The notes: generated from the sequence alone by a model not told the origin. Shown: positions 1-7,765, counted from the first letter of the stretch. The stretch: DNA of 64,000 bases from Pseudomonas sp. v388 (GCF_003935425.1 NZ_RHQN01000008.1:62001-126000), one strand, 5' to 3'. Numbers and translations are program-made.

Positions 1-1232
1 TGCGCCGGGTTGGTGCAGGCGATCCACAACGCCTTGATCTTGCCGGTCTGCAGTTGCTCGAACAGCTCGATGGCGGACAGGCCCGGCGCGTCCGGCAAGC
101 GGTCGATGCCCCAGTATTCTGCGACCTCGGCACGATGCTCGGCATTCGCCACTTCCCGATGCCCCGGCAGCAGATTGGACAAGCTGCCGGTCTCGCGTCC
201 GCCCATGGCGTTGGGCTGGCCGGTCAGGGAAAACGGACCGGCGCCAGGGCGGCCGATCTGGCCGGTGGCCAGGTGCAGATTGATCAAGGCGCTGTTCTTC
301 GCGCTACCGGCGGTGGACTGGTTCAGCCCCATGCACCACAGCGACAGAAAGCTGGGCGAGGTCCCGATCCACTGGGCGCAGGTCTGCAGATCCTCCAGCG
401 AAACGCCGCAGACCTGCGCTACGCGTTCCGCCGGGTAGTCGCTGGCCAGCGCCTGCATGGCGTCAAAGCCGTCGGTGTGGGCGCCGATGAAGTCGTTGTC
501 CAGATGGCCGTCACGCATCAACAGATGCAGCAGGCCGTGAAACAGCGCCACGTCTGTGCCGGGCTGGATCGCCAGATGCAGGTCGGCCAGTTCACAGGTG
601 TCGGTGCGGCGCGGGTCGATGACGACGATTTTCATCTCCGGGCGCCTGGCTTTAGCTTCTTCCAGGCGCCGGAACAGGACCGGATGGGCGTAGGCCATGT
701 TGCTGCCGACGATCATCACGCAGTCGCTGGCTTCGATGTCTTCGTAGCTGCACGGTGGTGCGTCGGCACCCAGGCTGCGCTTGTAGCCGACCACCGCAGA
801 GGACATGCACAGCCGCGAATTGCTGTCGATATTGTTGGTGCCGATCAACGCCCGAGCCAACTTGTTGAAAGCGTAGTAGTCCTCGGTCAGCAGTTGTCCG
901 GAAATATAGAAGGCGACGCTGTCCGGGCCATGCTCGCCAATGGTCTCGGCAAACACATTGGCGGCATGCTCCAGTGCGGTGTCCCAGTCCGTACGGCTTC
1001 GCGCCAGCTGCTTGCCCAGGCGCAGTTCCGGATAGAGCGCCCGCGCGGCCAGATCGCCGGTCAGGTGCAGAGTGGCGCCTTTGCTGCATAGTCTGCCGAA
1101 GTTGGCCGGGTGCTGCGGATCGCCGCTGACGCCAAGGATTGTCTCATCGTCGTGTTCGATCAGTACGCCGCAGCCGACGCCGCAATAGCAGCAGGTGGAC
1201 GCGGTGATCCGCGGGTTGGCGATGGCGTTCAT
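1..1232 (-). CDS. nasA: Assimilatory nitrate reductase, catalytic subunit (C-terminus outside window)
   Basis: Molybdopterin-dependent cytoplasmic enzyme that reduces nitrate to nitrite for nitrogen assimilation. About 410 N-terminal residues are visible. They begin with a 4Fe-4S cysteine motif (CCYCGVGCGV near residues 14-23, then LCSKG near 48) and continue into the molybdopterin oxidoreductase fold, with YKRSLGADAPPCSYEDIE and VVIDPRRTDT as typical family segments. The ATG lies at 1230-1232 and overlaps the stop of the upstream flavoprotein gene (ATGA), so the two are translationally coupled and probably form an electron-transfer pair. The gene belongs to the sigma-54/ANTAR-controlled unit starting near 2619. 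The symbol follows Klebsiella usage; P. aeruginosa names differ. It runs off the left edge. Confidence 0.93.
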   Translation of the reverse strand, partial: MNAIANPRITASTCCYCGVGCGVLIEHDDETILGVSGDPQHPANFGRLCSKGATLHLTGDLAARALYPELRLGKQLARSRTDWDTALEHAANVFAETIGEHGPDSVAFYISGQLLTEDYYAFNKLARALIGTNNIDSNSRLCMSSAVVGYKRSLGADAPPCSYEDIEASDCVMIVGSNMAYAHPVLFRRLEEAKARRPEMKIVVIDPRRTDTCELADLHLAIQPGTDVALFHGLLHLLMRDGHLDNDFIGAHTDGFDAMQALASDYPAERVAQVCGVSLEDLQTCAQWIGTSPSFLSLWCMGLNQSTAGSAKNSALINLHLATGQIGRPGAGPFSLTGQPNAMGGRETGSLSNLLPGHREVANAEHRAEVAEYWGIDRLPDAPGLSAIELFEQLQTGKIKALWIACTNPA

Positions 1233-2452
1233 GCGCAGGCTCGCTCTGCCGGTTCACCGAACATCAAATGATCGCGGATGGCGCTGATATTGCTGCCCTG
1301 GCGGATCTGTTGCAGATACCAGCTGCCATCCCCGACGTCGCCATACAGGCAGGCGCCGACCAGTACGTCCTGCTTGATCACCAGCTTCTTGTAGACGGCG
1401 CTGAGCGGGTCCGAGAAGGTGATGCTTTCGGTGCCCTCGGCGCCGAGAAAATCCCCGGCGGAAAAAAGATCGATGCCGGTCACTTTGAGTTTGGTGGAGG
1501 TGACCGAGCCGCAATAGCGGGCAAAGCCCAGTTGGGCGAGGTGGTTGGCGCAGACCTTGGCCTGCTCGAACAGCGGCGCCACCAGGCCGTAGGCGACACC
1601 GCGATGGCTCACGCACTCGCCGATGGCGTAAATGCGCGGGTCGAAGGTCTGCAGGGTGTCATTGACCAGGATGCCGCGGTTGCACGGCAGGCCGGCCTGT
1701 TCGGCCAGTTCGATGTTGGGACGGATGCCGGCGGCCATGACCACCAGGTCGGCGTCGATCCGCTCGCCGTCGGCCAGTTGCACGGCGCACACCCGGCCGC
1801 CGCTGTCGCCCAGCAGTTGCTGGGTCTGAGCGCCGAGGCGAAAGGCCAGGCCGCGCTGTTCCAGGGCCTGTTGCAACATCAGGCCGCTGGTCGCGTCCAA
1901 TTGCCGTTCCAGCAATGTGCGGCCGTTGTGCAACACCGTCACCTGCATGCCGCGCAGCGCCAGGCCATTGGCCGCTTCCAGCCCCAGCAGACCGCCGCCG
2001 ATCACCACCGCGCGTCGGTGGCTGCGAGCGGTGTCGATCATCTGTCGGGTGTGGCTGATGTCGCGATAGCCGATCACGCCTTCCAGATCGTTGCCGGGAA
2101 TCGGCAGGATAAACGGGCTGGAGCCGGTTGCGATCAGCAACCGGTCGTAGCGCGCCTGGGTGCCGTCATCGGCGATCACCAGGCGTCTGGCCCGGTCGAT
2201 CTTCACCACCCGACGGTTGAGTCGCAGATCAATGCCCTGGCGCTCGTACCAGTCCAGGTCGTTGAGCACGATGTCATCGAAGCTCTGTTCACCGGCCAAC
2301 ACCGGCGAAAGCAGGATGCGGTTGTAGTTGGGATGCGGCTCGGCGCCGAACACGGTGATGTCGTACATGTCTTGGCGAAGTTTCAGCAGTTCTTCAAGGG
2401 TGCGCACGCCGGCCATGCCATTGCCGATCATCACCAGTCTGAGTGTTTCCAT
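1229..2452 (-). CDS. NirB-like FAD/NAD(P)H oxidoreductase without siroheme domain, probable nitrate reductase electron donor
   Basis: The 407-residue protein matches the N-terminal flavin half of NirB/NasC/NasB proteins: an FAD dinucleotide fold (VMIGNGMAG, residues 7-15), an NAD(P)H fold (VVIGGGLLGLEAA), and the NirB-type stretch STKLKVTGIDLFSAG. It ends soon after this (LYGDVGDGSWYLQQ), so the bacterioferredoxin-like 2Fe-2S region and the siroheme/4Fe-4S nitrite reductase part are absent, and no nirD gene lies beside it. Coupling to the nitrate reductase gene suggests it passes electrons from NAD(P)H to that enzyme; this is inference. The ATG at 2450-2452 follows a strong ribosome site (GGAGGCGAC); an upstream in-frame start would fall inside the attenuator and is rejected. 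Confidence 0.85.
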   Translation of the reverse strand: METLRLVMIGNGMAGVRTLEELLKLRQDMYDITVFGAEPHPNYNRILLSPVLAGEQSFDDIVLNDLDWYERQGIDLRLNRRVVKIDRARRLVIADDGTQARYDRLLIATGSSPFILPIPGNDLEGVIGYRDISHTRQMIDTARSHRRAVVIGGGLLGLEAANGLALRGMQVTVLHNGRTLLERQLDATSGLMLQQALEQRGLAFRLGAQTQQLLGDSGGRVCAVQLADGERIDADLVVMAAGIRPNIELAEQAGLPCNRGILVNDTLQTFDPRIYAIGECVSHRGVAYGLVAPLFEQAKVCANHLAQLGFARYCGSVTSTKLKVTGIDLFSAGDFLGAEGTESITFSDPLSAVYKKLVIKQDVLVGACLYGDVGDGSWYLQQIRQGSNISAIRDHLMFGEPAERACA

Positions 2453-2510
2453 GTCGCCTCCACCTTGCTGCGAGCCGCGCCAGCGCGTGCTCGATACATT
2501 TCGCGCAAAC

Positions 2511-2549
2511 AAAAAAGGCATCCCGCCAGTTACCTGACAGGACGCCTTT
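2511..2549 (-). terminator. Leader terminator upstream of the nirB-like/nasA unit
   Basis: On the minus strand GGCGTCC (2546-2540) pairs with GGATGCC (2523-2517) in seven pairs with one G-U, and is followed directly by six T (2516-2511). It lies between the sigma-54 promoter and the flavoprotein start codon, so it works as an attenuator rather than as an operon end. Its 5' arm is the same sequence as the 3' arm of the last hexaloop hairpin (2540-2553), so the two folds exclude each other. Confidence 0.85.
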
Positions 2550-2598
2550 GTCCGAATCCCGTTCTCTCGGGAGCAGCGCTGCCTTCGTCGTTGAAGGC
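2540..2598 (-). promoter_or_regulatory. ANTAR-type tandem hexaloop hairpins (NasT target), nirB-like/nasA leader
   Basis: Three consecutive minus-strand hairpins each carry a six-base loop with A at position 1 and G at position 4: GCCTTC-AACGAC-GAAGGC (2598-2581), TCCCG-AGAGAA-CGGGA (2572-2557) and GGAC-AAAGGC-GTCC (2553-2540). The last two are only three bases apart and match the known two-hairpin ANTAR target; the first may be an extra or accidental copy. ANTAR proteins such as NasT bind this layout and prevent the overlapping terminator from forming. The call rests on hand folding. Confidence 0.82.
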
Positions 2599-2629
2599 GG
2601 GCGCTCTATACATTGCTTGTGAGAGGCCA

Positions 2630-2645
2630 TGCAGCGCTTGTGCCA
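2630..2645 (-). promoter_or_regulatory. Sigma-54 (RpoN) promoter of the nirB-like/nasA unit
   Basis: The minus strand reads TGGCACAAGCGCTGCA, with GG and GC exactly ten bases apart as in the -24/-12 consensus. The expected start is near 2619, about 20 bases before the first leader hairpin. It lies in the gap after the kinase gene, so the nitrate reductase genes form their own transcription unit. Confidence 0.82.
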
Positions 2646-2741
2646 AGTCTGGCGGTGCGGTGGTGCTGGGCGTTGCCTGACGACGGCCTGGATTCTTGCA
2701 CCGATTTGACGCATTGCGCCCGCAAGCGGGGCGTCAGAATT

Positions 2742-4403
2742 TCAATGGCGGGCCAGCCAGAGAAGCACGACGACCAGGTTGCCGAGCAGAGAGAGCAGCG
2801 CCACGGTGCGCCACACTTTGAGCGGCTCGCGCTCCAGCAGTGGGCGCGGGCGCGGTGCGATGGGCCGGCTTTCGGCCTGTTCCATCTCCAACAGCCACTG
2901 TTCGGCCGTTTCAAAACGTTGTGCCGGGTCGGCTTGCAAAGCCTTGGTCAGGCTGCGGTCCAGCCAGTCGGGCAGATCCGGACGGTAGCGGCTGGCCGGT
3001 GTCGGAATACCGAAGCGCCGATGCTGGAAGGCTTCGATTTCGCCATAGGGATAGTGGCCGGTCAACAGGTGGTAAAGGGTGACGCCTGCGGCGTAAAGAT
3101 CCTGCTGGGCAGTCGGTTCGGCACCCGTGAACGCTTCGGGAGCGATGTAGCTGGGGGTGCCGGGCAGGTCGTCGGGGTTGCGCGCCGACAGGCCGGGGCA
3201 GTAGGCCACGCCGAAATCCAGGATGCGCAATTCGCCGCTGTCATCCAGCAGCAGGTTGTCCGGCTTGATGTCGCGGTGGATGATGTTGCGCCGATGCAGC
3301 AGGCCGATGCCCTTGAGCAGGCGGCCGGCGACGTTCTGCCACTGGGCGAGCGGCAGAACCTCTGTGTCGGCCTGAATTTGGGCGAGTGTGCGACCGGGGT
3401 GTTCGCGCATCACGTAATACAAGTGCTGGCGCTCGGGCAGCGGATGAAGCTGTGGGAAGAACCGCCCGGCCACGCGCCGCAGGAACCACTCTTCCAGCAA
3501 CAGACTCTGGCCTGCGGTGCTTTCATCATGGCGGCTGACGGGCAGGGTTTTCAGCAGCCAGGGCTGGCCTTGGGCATCCCGAACCCGGTACAGAATGGAT
3601 TGACGGGACTGGGCCAGCGGCTGTTCCAGCTTCCAGCCCTCGAACGCCTGGCCTGGCTTGAGTGACGGTGGCAAGGGCCACTGCTGCAATTGCAGCAGGG
3701 TATCGCCCAGATCGTCGGCACCCAGGCTGTCGACCTGGACCAGCAGGGCGCTGGCGTTATCCTGACTGCCGGCCAGATGCGCGGCGCTGACCAGTGTGCG
3801 CACCGCTGCGTCGAGATCGGTCTGCTCACTGAGAATCGAACCGATGCTCGCCTCGGCCAGGGTGGCCCAGACACCGTCACTGACCAACAGCAGTCGTTCG
3901 CCTTCACGCAGTTCGCCGTCCAGATAGTCCATCACCAGATACTGGTCCAGGCCCAGTGCGCGCTTGAGCACGTGTTGCATGTCCGGCTGTTCCCAGACAT
4001 GGTCCTCGCTGATCCGGGTCAGCTGCCCGGCCTGCCAGCGATAGGCGCGGCAATCACCGACGTGGGCCAGCGTGAAGCGGCGACCGCGCAGGACCAGCGC
4101 ACTCAATGTAGTCAGTAGACCGTTGGCCAGCAGCCAGCGATTCTGCGCCAACAGCAAGCGGTCCAGTGACTGCGCCACGCCCCAGGTTTCCGGCGTGGAA
4201 TAGTAATCCAGCGCCAGCGCCTGCAAGCTCGATTGCGCGGCCAGTGCACCATCGACGCACTGACTGACGCCATCAGCCAGGGCGAACAGGTAGCCCTTGC
4301 TGGCAGCCAGTGCCGGGGCAGGGGTGACCAGTCGCAAGGCATCCTGGTTTTCCGGGCGTGGACCGCTGGCGCTGTACTCGGCGTAGCGCAGCTGCAGACT
4401 CAT
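2742..4403 (-). CDS. PP2C phosphatase / Ser-Thr protein kinase fusion with C-terminal membrane anchor
   Basis: A 553-residue bifunctional signalling protein. Residues 1 to about 235 are a PP2C-type phosphatase domain (ENQDALRL, FALADGVSQC, LLLVSDGVW and QDNASALL are its metal-site motifs). Residues about 260-515 are a eukaryotic-like kinase with catalytic loop HRDIKPDNLLL, metal motif LDFGVAY and an activation segment with GTPSYIAPE. The last 25 residues form one transmembrane helix, so the catalytic parts face the cytoplasm. The ATG at 4401-4403 is 8 bases after the transporter stop, so the pair is co-transcribed from the promoter near 5790. The same kinase sits in nas loci of other pseudomonads; its substrate is not known to me. 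A longer upstream frame overlapping the transporter is rejected. Confidence 0.9.
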   Translation of the reverse strand: MSLQLRYAEYSASGPRPENQDALRLVTPAPALAASKGYLFALADGVSQCVDGALAAQSSLQALALDYYSTPETWGVAQSLDRLLLAQNRWLLANGLLTTLSALVLRGRRFTLAHVGDCRAYRWQAGQLTRISEDHVWEQPDMQHVLKRALGLDQYLVMDYLDGELREGERLLLVSDGVWATLAEASIGSILSEQTDLDAAVRTLVSAAHLAGSQDNASALLVQVDSLGADDLGDTLLQLQQWPLPPSLKPGQAFEGWKLEQPLAQSRQSILYRVRDAQGQPWLLKTLPVSRHDESTAGQSLLLEEWFLRRVAGRFFPQLHPLPERQHLYYVMREHPGRTLAQIQADTEVLPLAQWQNVAGRLLKGIGLLHRRNIIHRDIKPDNLLLDDSGELRILDFGVAYCPGLSARNPDDLPGTPSYIAPEAFTGAEPTAQQDLYAAGVTLYHLLTGHYPYGEIEAFQHRRFGIPTPASRYRPDLPDWLDRSLTKALQADPAQRFETAEQWLLEMEQAESRPIAPRPRPLLEREPLKVWRTVALLSLLGNLVVVLLWLARH

Positions 4404-4411
4404 CGGCGGTA

Positions 4412-5623
4412 TCAGACCCGTGCTGCGGTGACGGCCGCCGAACCCCAGGTGGTTCTCCAGCGCCGCTTGACGTTCATCAGGCCGAACCAGGCCAGCACCG
4501 CCAGTCCTGCGAACAGCCACAGGCCCAGCTGATAGTCGCCGGTGTTTTGCTTGATCGCGCCAAGCCCGGCAGCCAACAGGAAACCACCGATGCCGCCGGC
4601 CATGCCGATCAGGCCGGTCATCACGCCGATTTCCTTGCGAAAGCGCTGCGGCACCAGTTGGAAGACCGCGCCGTTGCCTGCACCCAGACCGAGCATCGCC
4701 GCCACGAAAAACGCCAGCGCCGCCCAGGAACTGGGCAGGTTGAATCCGACCGCCGCAATGCCGATGGCGGCGATGGTGTACATCACGGTCAGGGTGCGAA
4801 TCCCGCCGAAGCGGTCCGCCAGAGCGCCACCCAGTGGGCGCATCAGGCTGCCGCCGAACACGCAGGCGGCGGTGTAGTAGCCGGCGGTGATGGGGCTCAG
4901 GCCGTATTGATCGTTGAAGTAGCCGGGCAGGGCACTGGCCAGCCCGATAAAGCCGCCGAACGTCACGCTGTAGAAGAACATGAACCACCAGCTGTCACGG
5001 TCGCCCAGCGCCTTGAGGTAATCGCTCATGGATTTGGGTTTGGCGCGTTCCGGCGCGTTGCGCGCCATCAGGCTGAAGGCGATCAGGGTCAGCACCAGCG
5101 GGATCAACGCCAGACCGAACACATTGCCCCAGCCGAAACTGGCCGCCAGGATCGGCGCCAGCAACGCCGCCAGTACGGTGCCCGAGTTACCGGCACCGGC
5201 GATGCCCATGGCCTTGCCCTGGTGCTGCGGCGGATACCATTGCGAGGCCAGCGGCAGCGCCACGGCGAAGGATGCGCCGGCCATGCCCAGGAACAGACCC
5301 AGCACCAGCGCCTGTTCATAGGTGTGGATGCCCAGCTGCCAGGCGCCGAACAGCGCGCCGATCACGATGACCTGACCGATGATACCGGCGGTCTTGGGTG
5401 AAAGCTGATCGGCCAGCAGCCCCATCAGAAAGCGCAGCACCGCACCGGCGAGGATCGGCGTGGCGACCATCAGGCCGCGTTGTTGGGTGGTCAGCTGCAG
5501 GTCGGTGGCGATCTGCACCGCCATGGGGCCCAGCAGGTACCAGACCATGAAGCTCAGGTCGAAGTAGAGAAAGGCTGCGAACAGGGTCGGTTTGTGGCCG
5601 GCCTTCCAGAAGCTTGTATCCAT
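4412..5623 (-). CDS. MFS nitrate/nitrite transporter (NarK/NasA family)
   Basis: A 403-residue, roughly 12-helix major facilitator protein that imports nitrate across the inner membrane. Both glycine-rich nitrate signature segments are visible: AGAGNSGTVLAALLAP in the N-terminal half and GLGAGNGAVFQLVP in the C-terminal half. The conserved N-terminal helix around FLYFDLSFMVWYLLG is also present. The start at 5621-5623 is chosen because GAGGTG lies just upstream; an in-frame ATG five codons earlier lacks such a site. It is the first gene behind the sigma-54/ANTAR leader at 5681-5800 and is followed by the PP2C-kinase gene. The homologue in P. aeruginosa is called nasA. Confidence 0.93.
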   Translation of the reverse strand: MDTSFWKAGHKPTLFAAFLYFDLSFMVWYLLGPMAVQIATDLQLTTQQRGLMVATPILAGAVLRFLMGLLADQLSPKTAGIIGQVIVIGALFGAWQLGIHTYEQALVLGLFLGMAGASFAVALPLASQWYPPQHQGKAMGIAGAGNSGTVLAALLAPILAASFGWGNVFGLALIPLVLTLIAFSLMARNAPERAKPKSMSDYLKALGDRDSWWFMFFYSVTFGGFIGLASALPGYFNDQYGLSPITAGYYTAACVFGGSLMRPLGGALADRFGGIRTLTVMYTIAAIGIAAVGFNLPSSWAALAFFVAAMLGLGAGNGAVFQLVPQRFRKEIGVMTGLIGMAGGIGGFLLAAGLGAIKQNTGDYQLGLWLFAGLAVLAWFGLMNVKRRWRTTWGSAAVTAARV

Positions 5624-5680
5624 GGCGCACCTCATCATCGGCTAGTAGGTCGGTCGGGTCTGGCTCCGTTCATTGGGGCC

Positions 5681-5730
5681 AAAAACGCAAAAACGCCGCT
5701 TCTGTCCTGCCGGAGCAGAACAGATGAGCG
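5681..5730 (-). terminator. Leader terminator upstream of the nitrate transporter
   Basis: On the minus strand CTGTTCTGC and GCAGGACAG form a nine-pair stem (5723-5702), extended below by CGCT/AGCG, and are followed by a T-rich run (5693-5681). It sits between the sigma-54 promoter and the transporter start. The base of its 5' arm touches the end of the second hexaloop hairpin, as expected for an antiterminator/terminator switch. Confidence 0.85.
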
Positions 5731-5770
5731 ACGTCTTTGTCGTGAAGGGTGGCAACCGCCTTTGGCTACC
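5729..5770 (-). promoter_or_regulatory. ANTAR-type two-hairpin NasT target, nitrate transporter leader
   Basis: Hairpin 1 on the minus strand is GGTAGCC-AAAGGC-GGTTGCC (5770-5751, seven pairs with two G-U). Hairpin 2 is CGAC-AAAGAC-GTCG (5742-5729). Both loops have six bases with A1 and G4, the features read by ANTAR proteins. The linker is 8 bases. Hairpin 1 begins about 4 bases after the predicted transcription start. Confidence 0.87.
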
Positions 5771-5785
5771 TGGGATTGTTAATAA

Positions 5786-5800
5786 GCAATAGATGGGCCA
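5786..5800 (-). promoter_or_regulatory. Sigma-54 (RpoN) promoter of the nitrate transporter/kinase unit
   Basis: The minus strand reads TGGCCCATCTATTGC, with correct GG-N10-GC spacing. The predicted start is near 5774, immediately before the hexaloop hairpins. The element lies in the nasT-transporter gap. Confidence 0.8.
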
Positions 5801-5839
5801 AAACGTTGCGCCTGTCTGTGCAGGAGCGGACCGGTCGGC

Positions 5840-6415
5840 CTAGCCCAGCAACTCACTCATGGCAATGATCTGCTCCGCCACCTGGATCAGTTTCTGCTGG
5901 CGGCTCATGGCCTGGCGGCGCATCAGGGTGTAGGCCTCTTCTTCGTTGCACTCTTTCATCTTCATCAGTAAGCCCTTGGCCAGTTCGATGCGCTTGCGCT
6001 CGGCCAGCTGCTGGTCACGGGCATGAAGTTGCGCGCGCAGGGCCTGGTCACTTTCGAAGCGGGCCATGGCCACGTCGAGGATCGGCTGCAGGCGCTGGGC
6101 GTGGATGCCTTCGACGATATAGGCGCTGACGCCGGACTTGATCGCCTGGCGCATCACGTCCGGGTCATGCTCATCGGTGAACATGACGATCGGCCGCGGC
6201 AGGTCGCGGCTGACCAGTACCACCTGTTCCATTACGTCGCGGCCCGGGGATTCGGTGTCGATCAGGATCACATCCGGGCGCACGGCCTGTACTCGCGCGG
6301 GCAGGTCGATCATCAGGCCGGATTCGTCGATCACCTCGAAACCCGCTTCGCTGAGGGCCGCCTTGAGGCGCCCGACTTTCTTTGCCGTGTCGTTGATCAG
6401 CAGAATACGCAGCAT
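5840..6415 (-). CDS. nasT: NasT, ANTAR-domain transcription antiterminator
   Basis: A 191-residue RNA-binding regulator. Residues 1 to about 120 form a receiver-like domain with Asp53 (ILIDTESPGRD), but the N-terminal acid pair is ND and the usual lysine region reads SAYIVEG, so phosphorylation control is doubtful. The C-terminal 55 residues are an ANTAR helix bundle (ERKRIELAKGLLMKM, NEEEAYTLMRRQAM) that binds tandem hexaloop RNA hairpins. It starts 12 bases after nasS with a strong site (GGAGG). In the known system NasS holds NasT until nitrate or nitrite binds; free NasT then stops leader termination. The three matching leaders in this window are its likely targets. Confidence 0.95.
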   Translation of the reverse strand: MLRILLINDTAKKVGRLKAALSEAGFEVIDESGLMIDLPARVQAVRPDVILIDTESPGRDVMEQVVLVSRDLPRPIVMFTDEHDPDVMRQAIKSGVSAYIVEGIHAQRLQPILDVAMARFESDQALRAQLHARDQQLAERKRIELAKGLLMKMKECNEEEAYTLMRRQAMSRQQKLIQVAEQIIAMSELLG

Positions 6416-6427
6416 CTTCAGGCCTCC

Positions 6428-7636
6428 TCAGCGACTGGCAACGAGTGACGGTTCAGCCATGGCGTGCAGTTTGAAACCGCGCGCATAGCCTTGCGGATCG
6501 CTGCCGTCCCAGACCTTGCCGTCGATCAGCTGACTGCTGCGCAGGGAGCTGGAAGGGCTGTCGATACCCAGCGCCGCGGCGGCCTGACGGTACAGCGCCA
6601 ATTGCTGCACACGGCCGGCGACCGCGAGGTAATCAGGGTCGTCGCGCAGCAGGCCCCAGCGGCGGAACTGGGTCATGAACCACATGCCGTCGGACAGCCA
6701 GGGAAAATTCACCTCGCCGCCGCCATGAAAGCGCACGGCGTGATTGTCCTGCCATCGATTGCCCAGCCCATCCTCGTAGCGTCCGAACAGGCGCGGTTCG
6801 ATGCACTCCAGCGGCGCGTCGAGGTAGTCCGCGCCGCACAGCAGTTGCGCCGTGCTGCGGCGGTTCTCCGGCGTCTGTTCAATGAATCGGCTGGCTTCCA
6901 GCACCGCCATGATCAAGGCGCGGGCGGTGTTGGGGTTCTGCTCGACGAATTCCCGAGTGCAGCCCAGCACCTTGCCGGGGTGGTCCGGCCAGATCGCCTG
7001 GCTGGTGGCTAGGGTAAAACCCTGCCGGCGGGCCACGGCGCTGGCGCCCCAAGGCTCGCCGACGCAGAAGCCGTCGATGCGCCCGGCCTCCAGGTGCTGG
7101 ACCATCTGCGGCGGCGGTACCACCACACTGTTGACGTCATGGAGGGGATGAATGCCCTGGCTGGCAAGCCAGTAATACAGCCACATGGCGTGGTTGCCGG
7201 TGGGAAAGGTCTGCGCGAAGGTCAATTTTGGTCCGCTTTGGTGCGCGCGGCGGTCCAGTGCTTCAGGAGTGATCACGCCGGCTTCCTGAAGAGGGCGCGA
7301 CAGGTTGATGCACTGTCCGTTCTGGTTCAGGCCCATCAGAATCGCCATGTCCTTGGCCGGAACGCCGCCGATGCCCAGCTCCATCGCGTAGATCAGGCCG
7401 TACAGGCTGTGCGCTGCCTGCAACTGGCCGCTGACCAGCTTGTCACGCAGGCTGGACCACGACGCCTGGCGCTTGAGGTTCAGCGTCAGGCCGTACGGTT
7501 GCGCAAAACCCTGGGTGGCAGCGACCACCAGCGGGGCGCAGTCGGTCAGCGCCATGAAACCCAGGTCGATGCTGTTCATCTCGGGAGCGTCGCTGCCCGC
7601 CACCCAATCCAGCGCATTGCGTTTCGGTGTGTTCAT
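6428..7636 (-). CDS. nasS: NasS, cytoplasmic nitrate/nitrite sensor
   Basis: A 402-residue protein of the NrtA/CmpA substrate-binding family (DLGFMALTDCAPLVVA near the N-terminus, RRQGFTLATSQAIWPDHPGKVLG in the middle, the latter split across the ligand site). It has no signal peptide or lipobox, unlike transport-linked relatives, which fits a cytoplasmic sensor that sequesters NasT when nitrate is absent. The ATG is at 7634-7636. It is co-transcribed with nasT 12 bases downstream and preceded by its own sigma-54 promoter, hexaloop hairpins and terminator, so its expression should depend on NasT, forming a feedback loop. Confidence 0.93.
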   Translation of the reverse strand: MNTPKRNALDWVAGSDAPEMNSIDLGFMALTDCAPLVVAATQGFAQPYGLTLNLKRQASWSSLRDKLVSGQLQAAHSLYGLIYAMELGIGGVPAKDMAILMGLNQNGQCINLSRPLQEAGVITPEALDRRAHQSGPKLTFAQTFPTGNHAMWLYYWLASQGIHPLHDVNSVVVPPPQMVQHLEAGRIDGFCVGEPWGASAVARRQGFTLATSQAIWPDHPGKVLGCTREFVEQNPNTARALIMAVLEASRFIEQTPENRRSTAQLLCGADYLDAPLECIEPRLFGRYEDGLGNRWQDNHAVRFHGGGEVNFPWLSDGMWFMTQFRRWGLLRDDPDYLAVAGRVQQLALYRQAAAALGIDSPSSSLRSSQLIDGKVWDGSDPQGYARGFKLHAMAEPSLVASR

Positions 7637-7664
7637 AGGGCTTGCATCATCAGGTCACGTCCAC

Positions 7665-7714
7665 AAAAAAGGCGTCGCTCGGCCGATGCCTCAGGCATGG
7701 GTCGTGGCGACGCC
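7665..7714 (-). terminator. Leader terminator upstream of nasS-nasT
   Basis: Minus-strand GGCGTCGC (7714-7707) pairs perfectly with GCGACGCC (7678-7671), with a small inner ATGCC/GGCAT hairpin, and is followed by six T (7670-7665). It lies about 30 bases before the nasS start and after the sigma-54 promoter, so it is an attenuator. Its 5' arm overlaps the 3' side of the second hexaloop hairpin. Confidence 0.87.
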
Positions 7715-7745
7715 ATTGTCCAGCCACGGCTCCGCCATTGGAGCC
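7704..7745 (-). promoter_or_regulatory. ANTAR-type two-hairpin NasT target, nasST leader
   Basis: Hairpin 1 is GGCTCC-AATGGC-GGAGCC (7745-7728, six perfect pairs). Hairpin 2 (7727-7704) has an outer GTGGC/GCCAC stem, a TG bulge, an inner GAC/GTC stem and again the loop AATGGC. Both loops fulfil A1 and G4. The outer 3' arm shares its bases with the terminator stem, so the structures compete. Confidence 0.82.
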
Positions 7746-7765
7746 CGTGTCGATACCCGATTCAA

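Noticed and set aside
4404-4988. Upstream extension of the PP2C-kinase frame into the transporter gene
   Set aside because: The extra part is a shadow of the transporter in another frame; the PP2C domain begins right after the ATG at 4403.
5819-5838. Possible second REP element (GGAGCGGACC-like stretch) after nasT
   Set aside because: It shares only a short part of the REP consensus and does not form a good palindrome.
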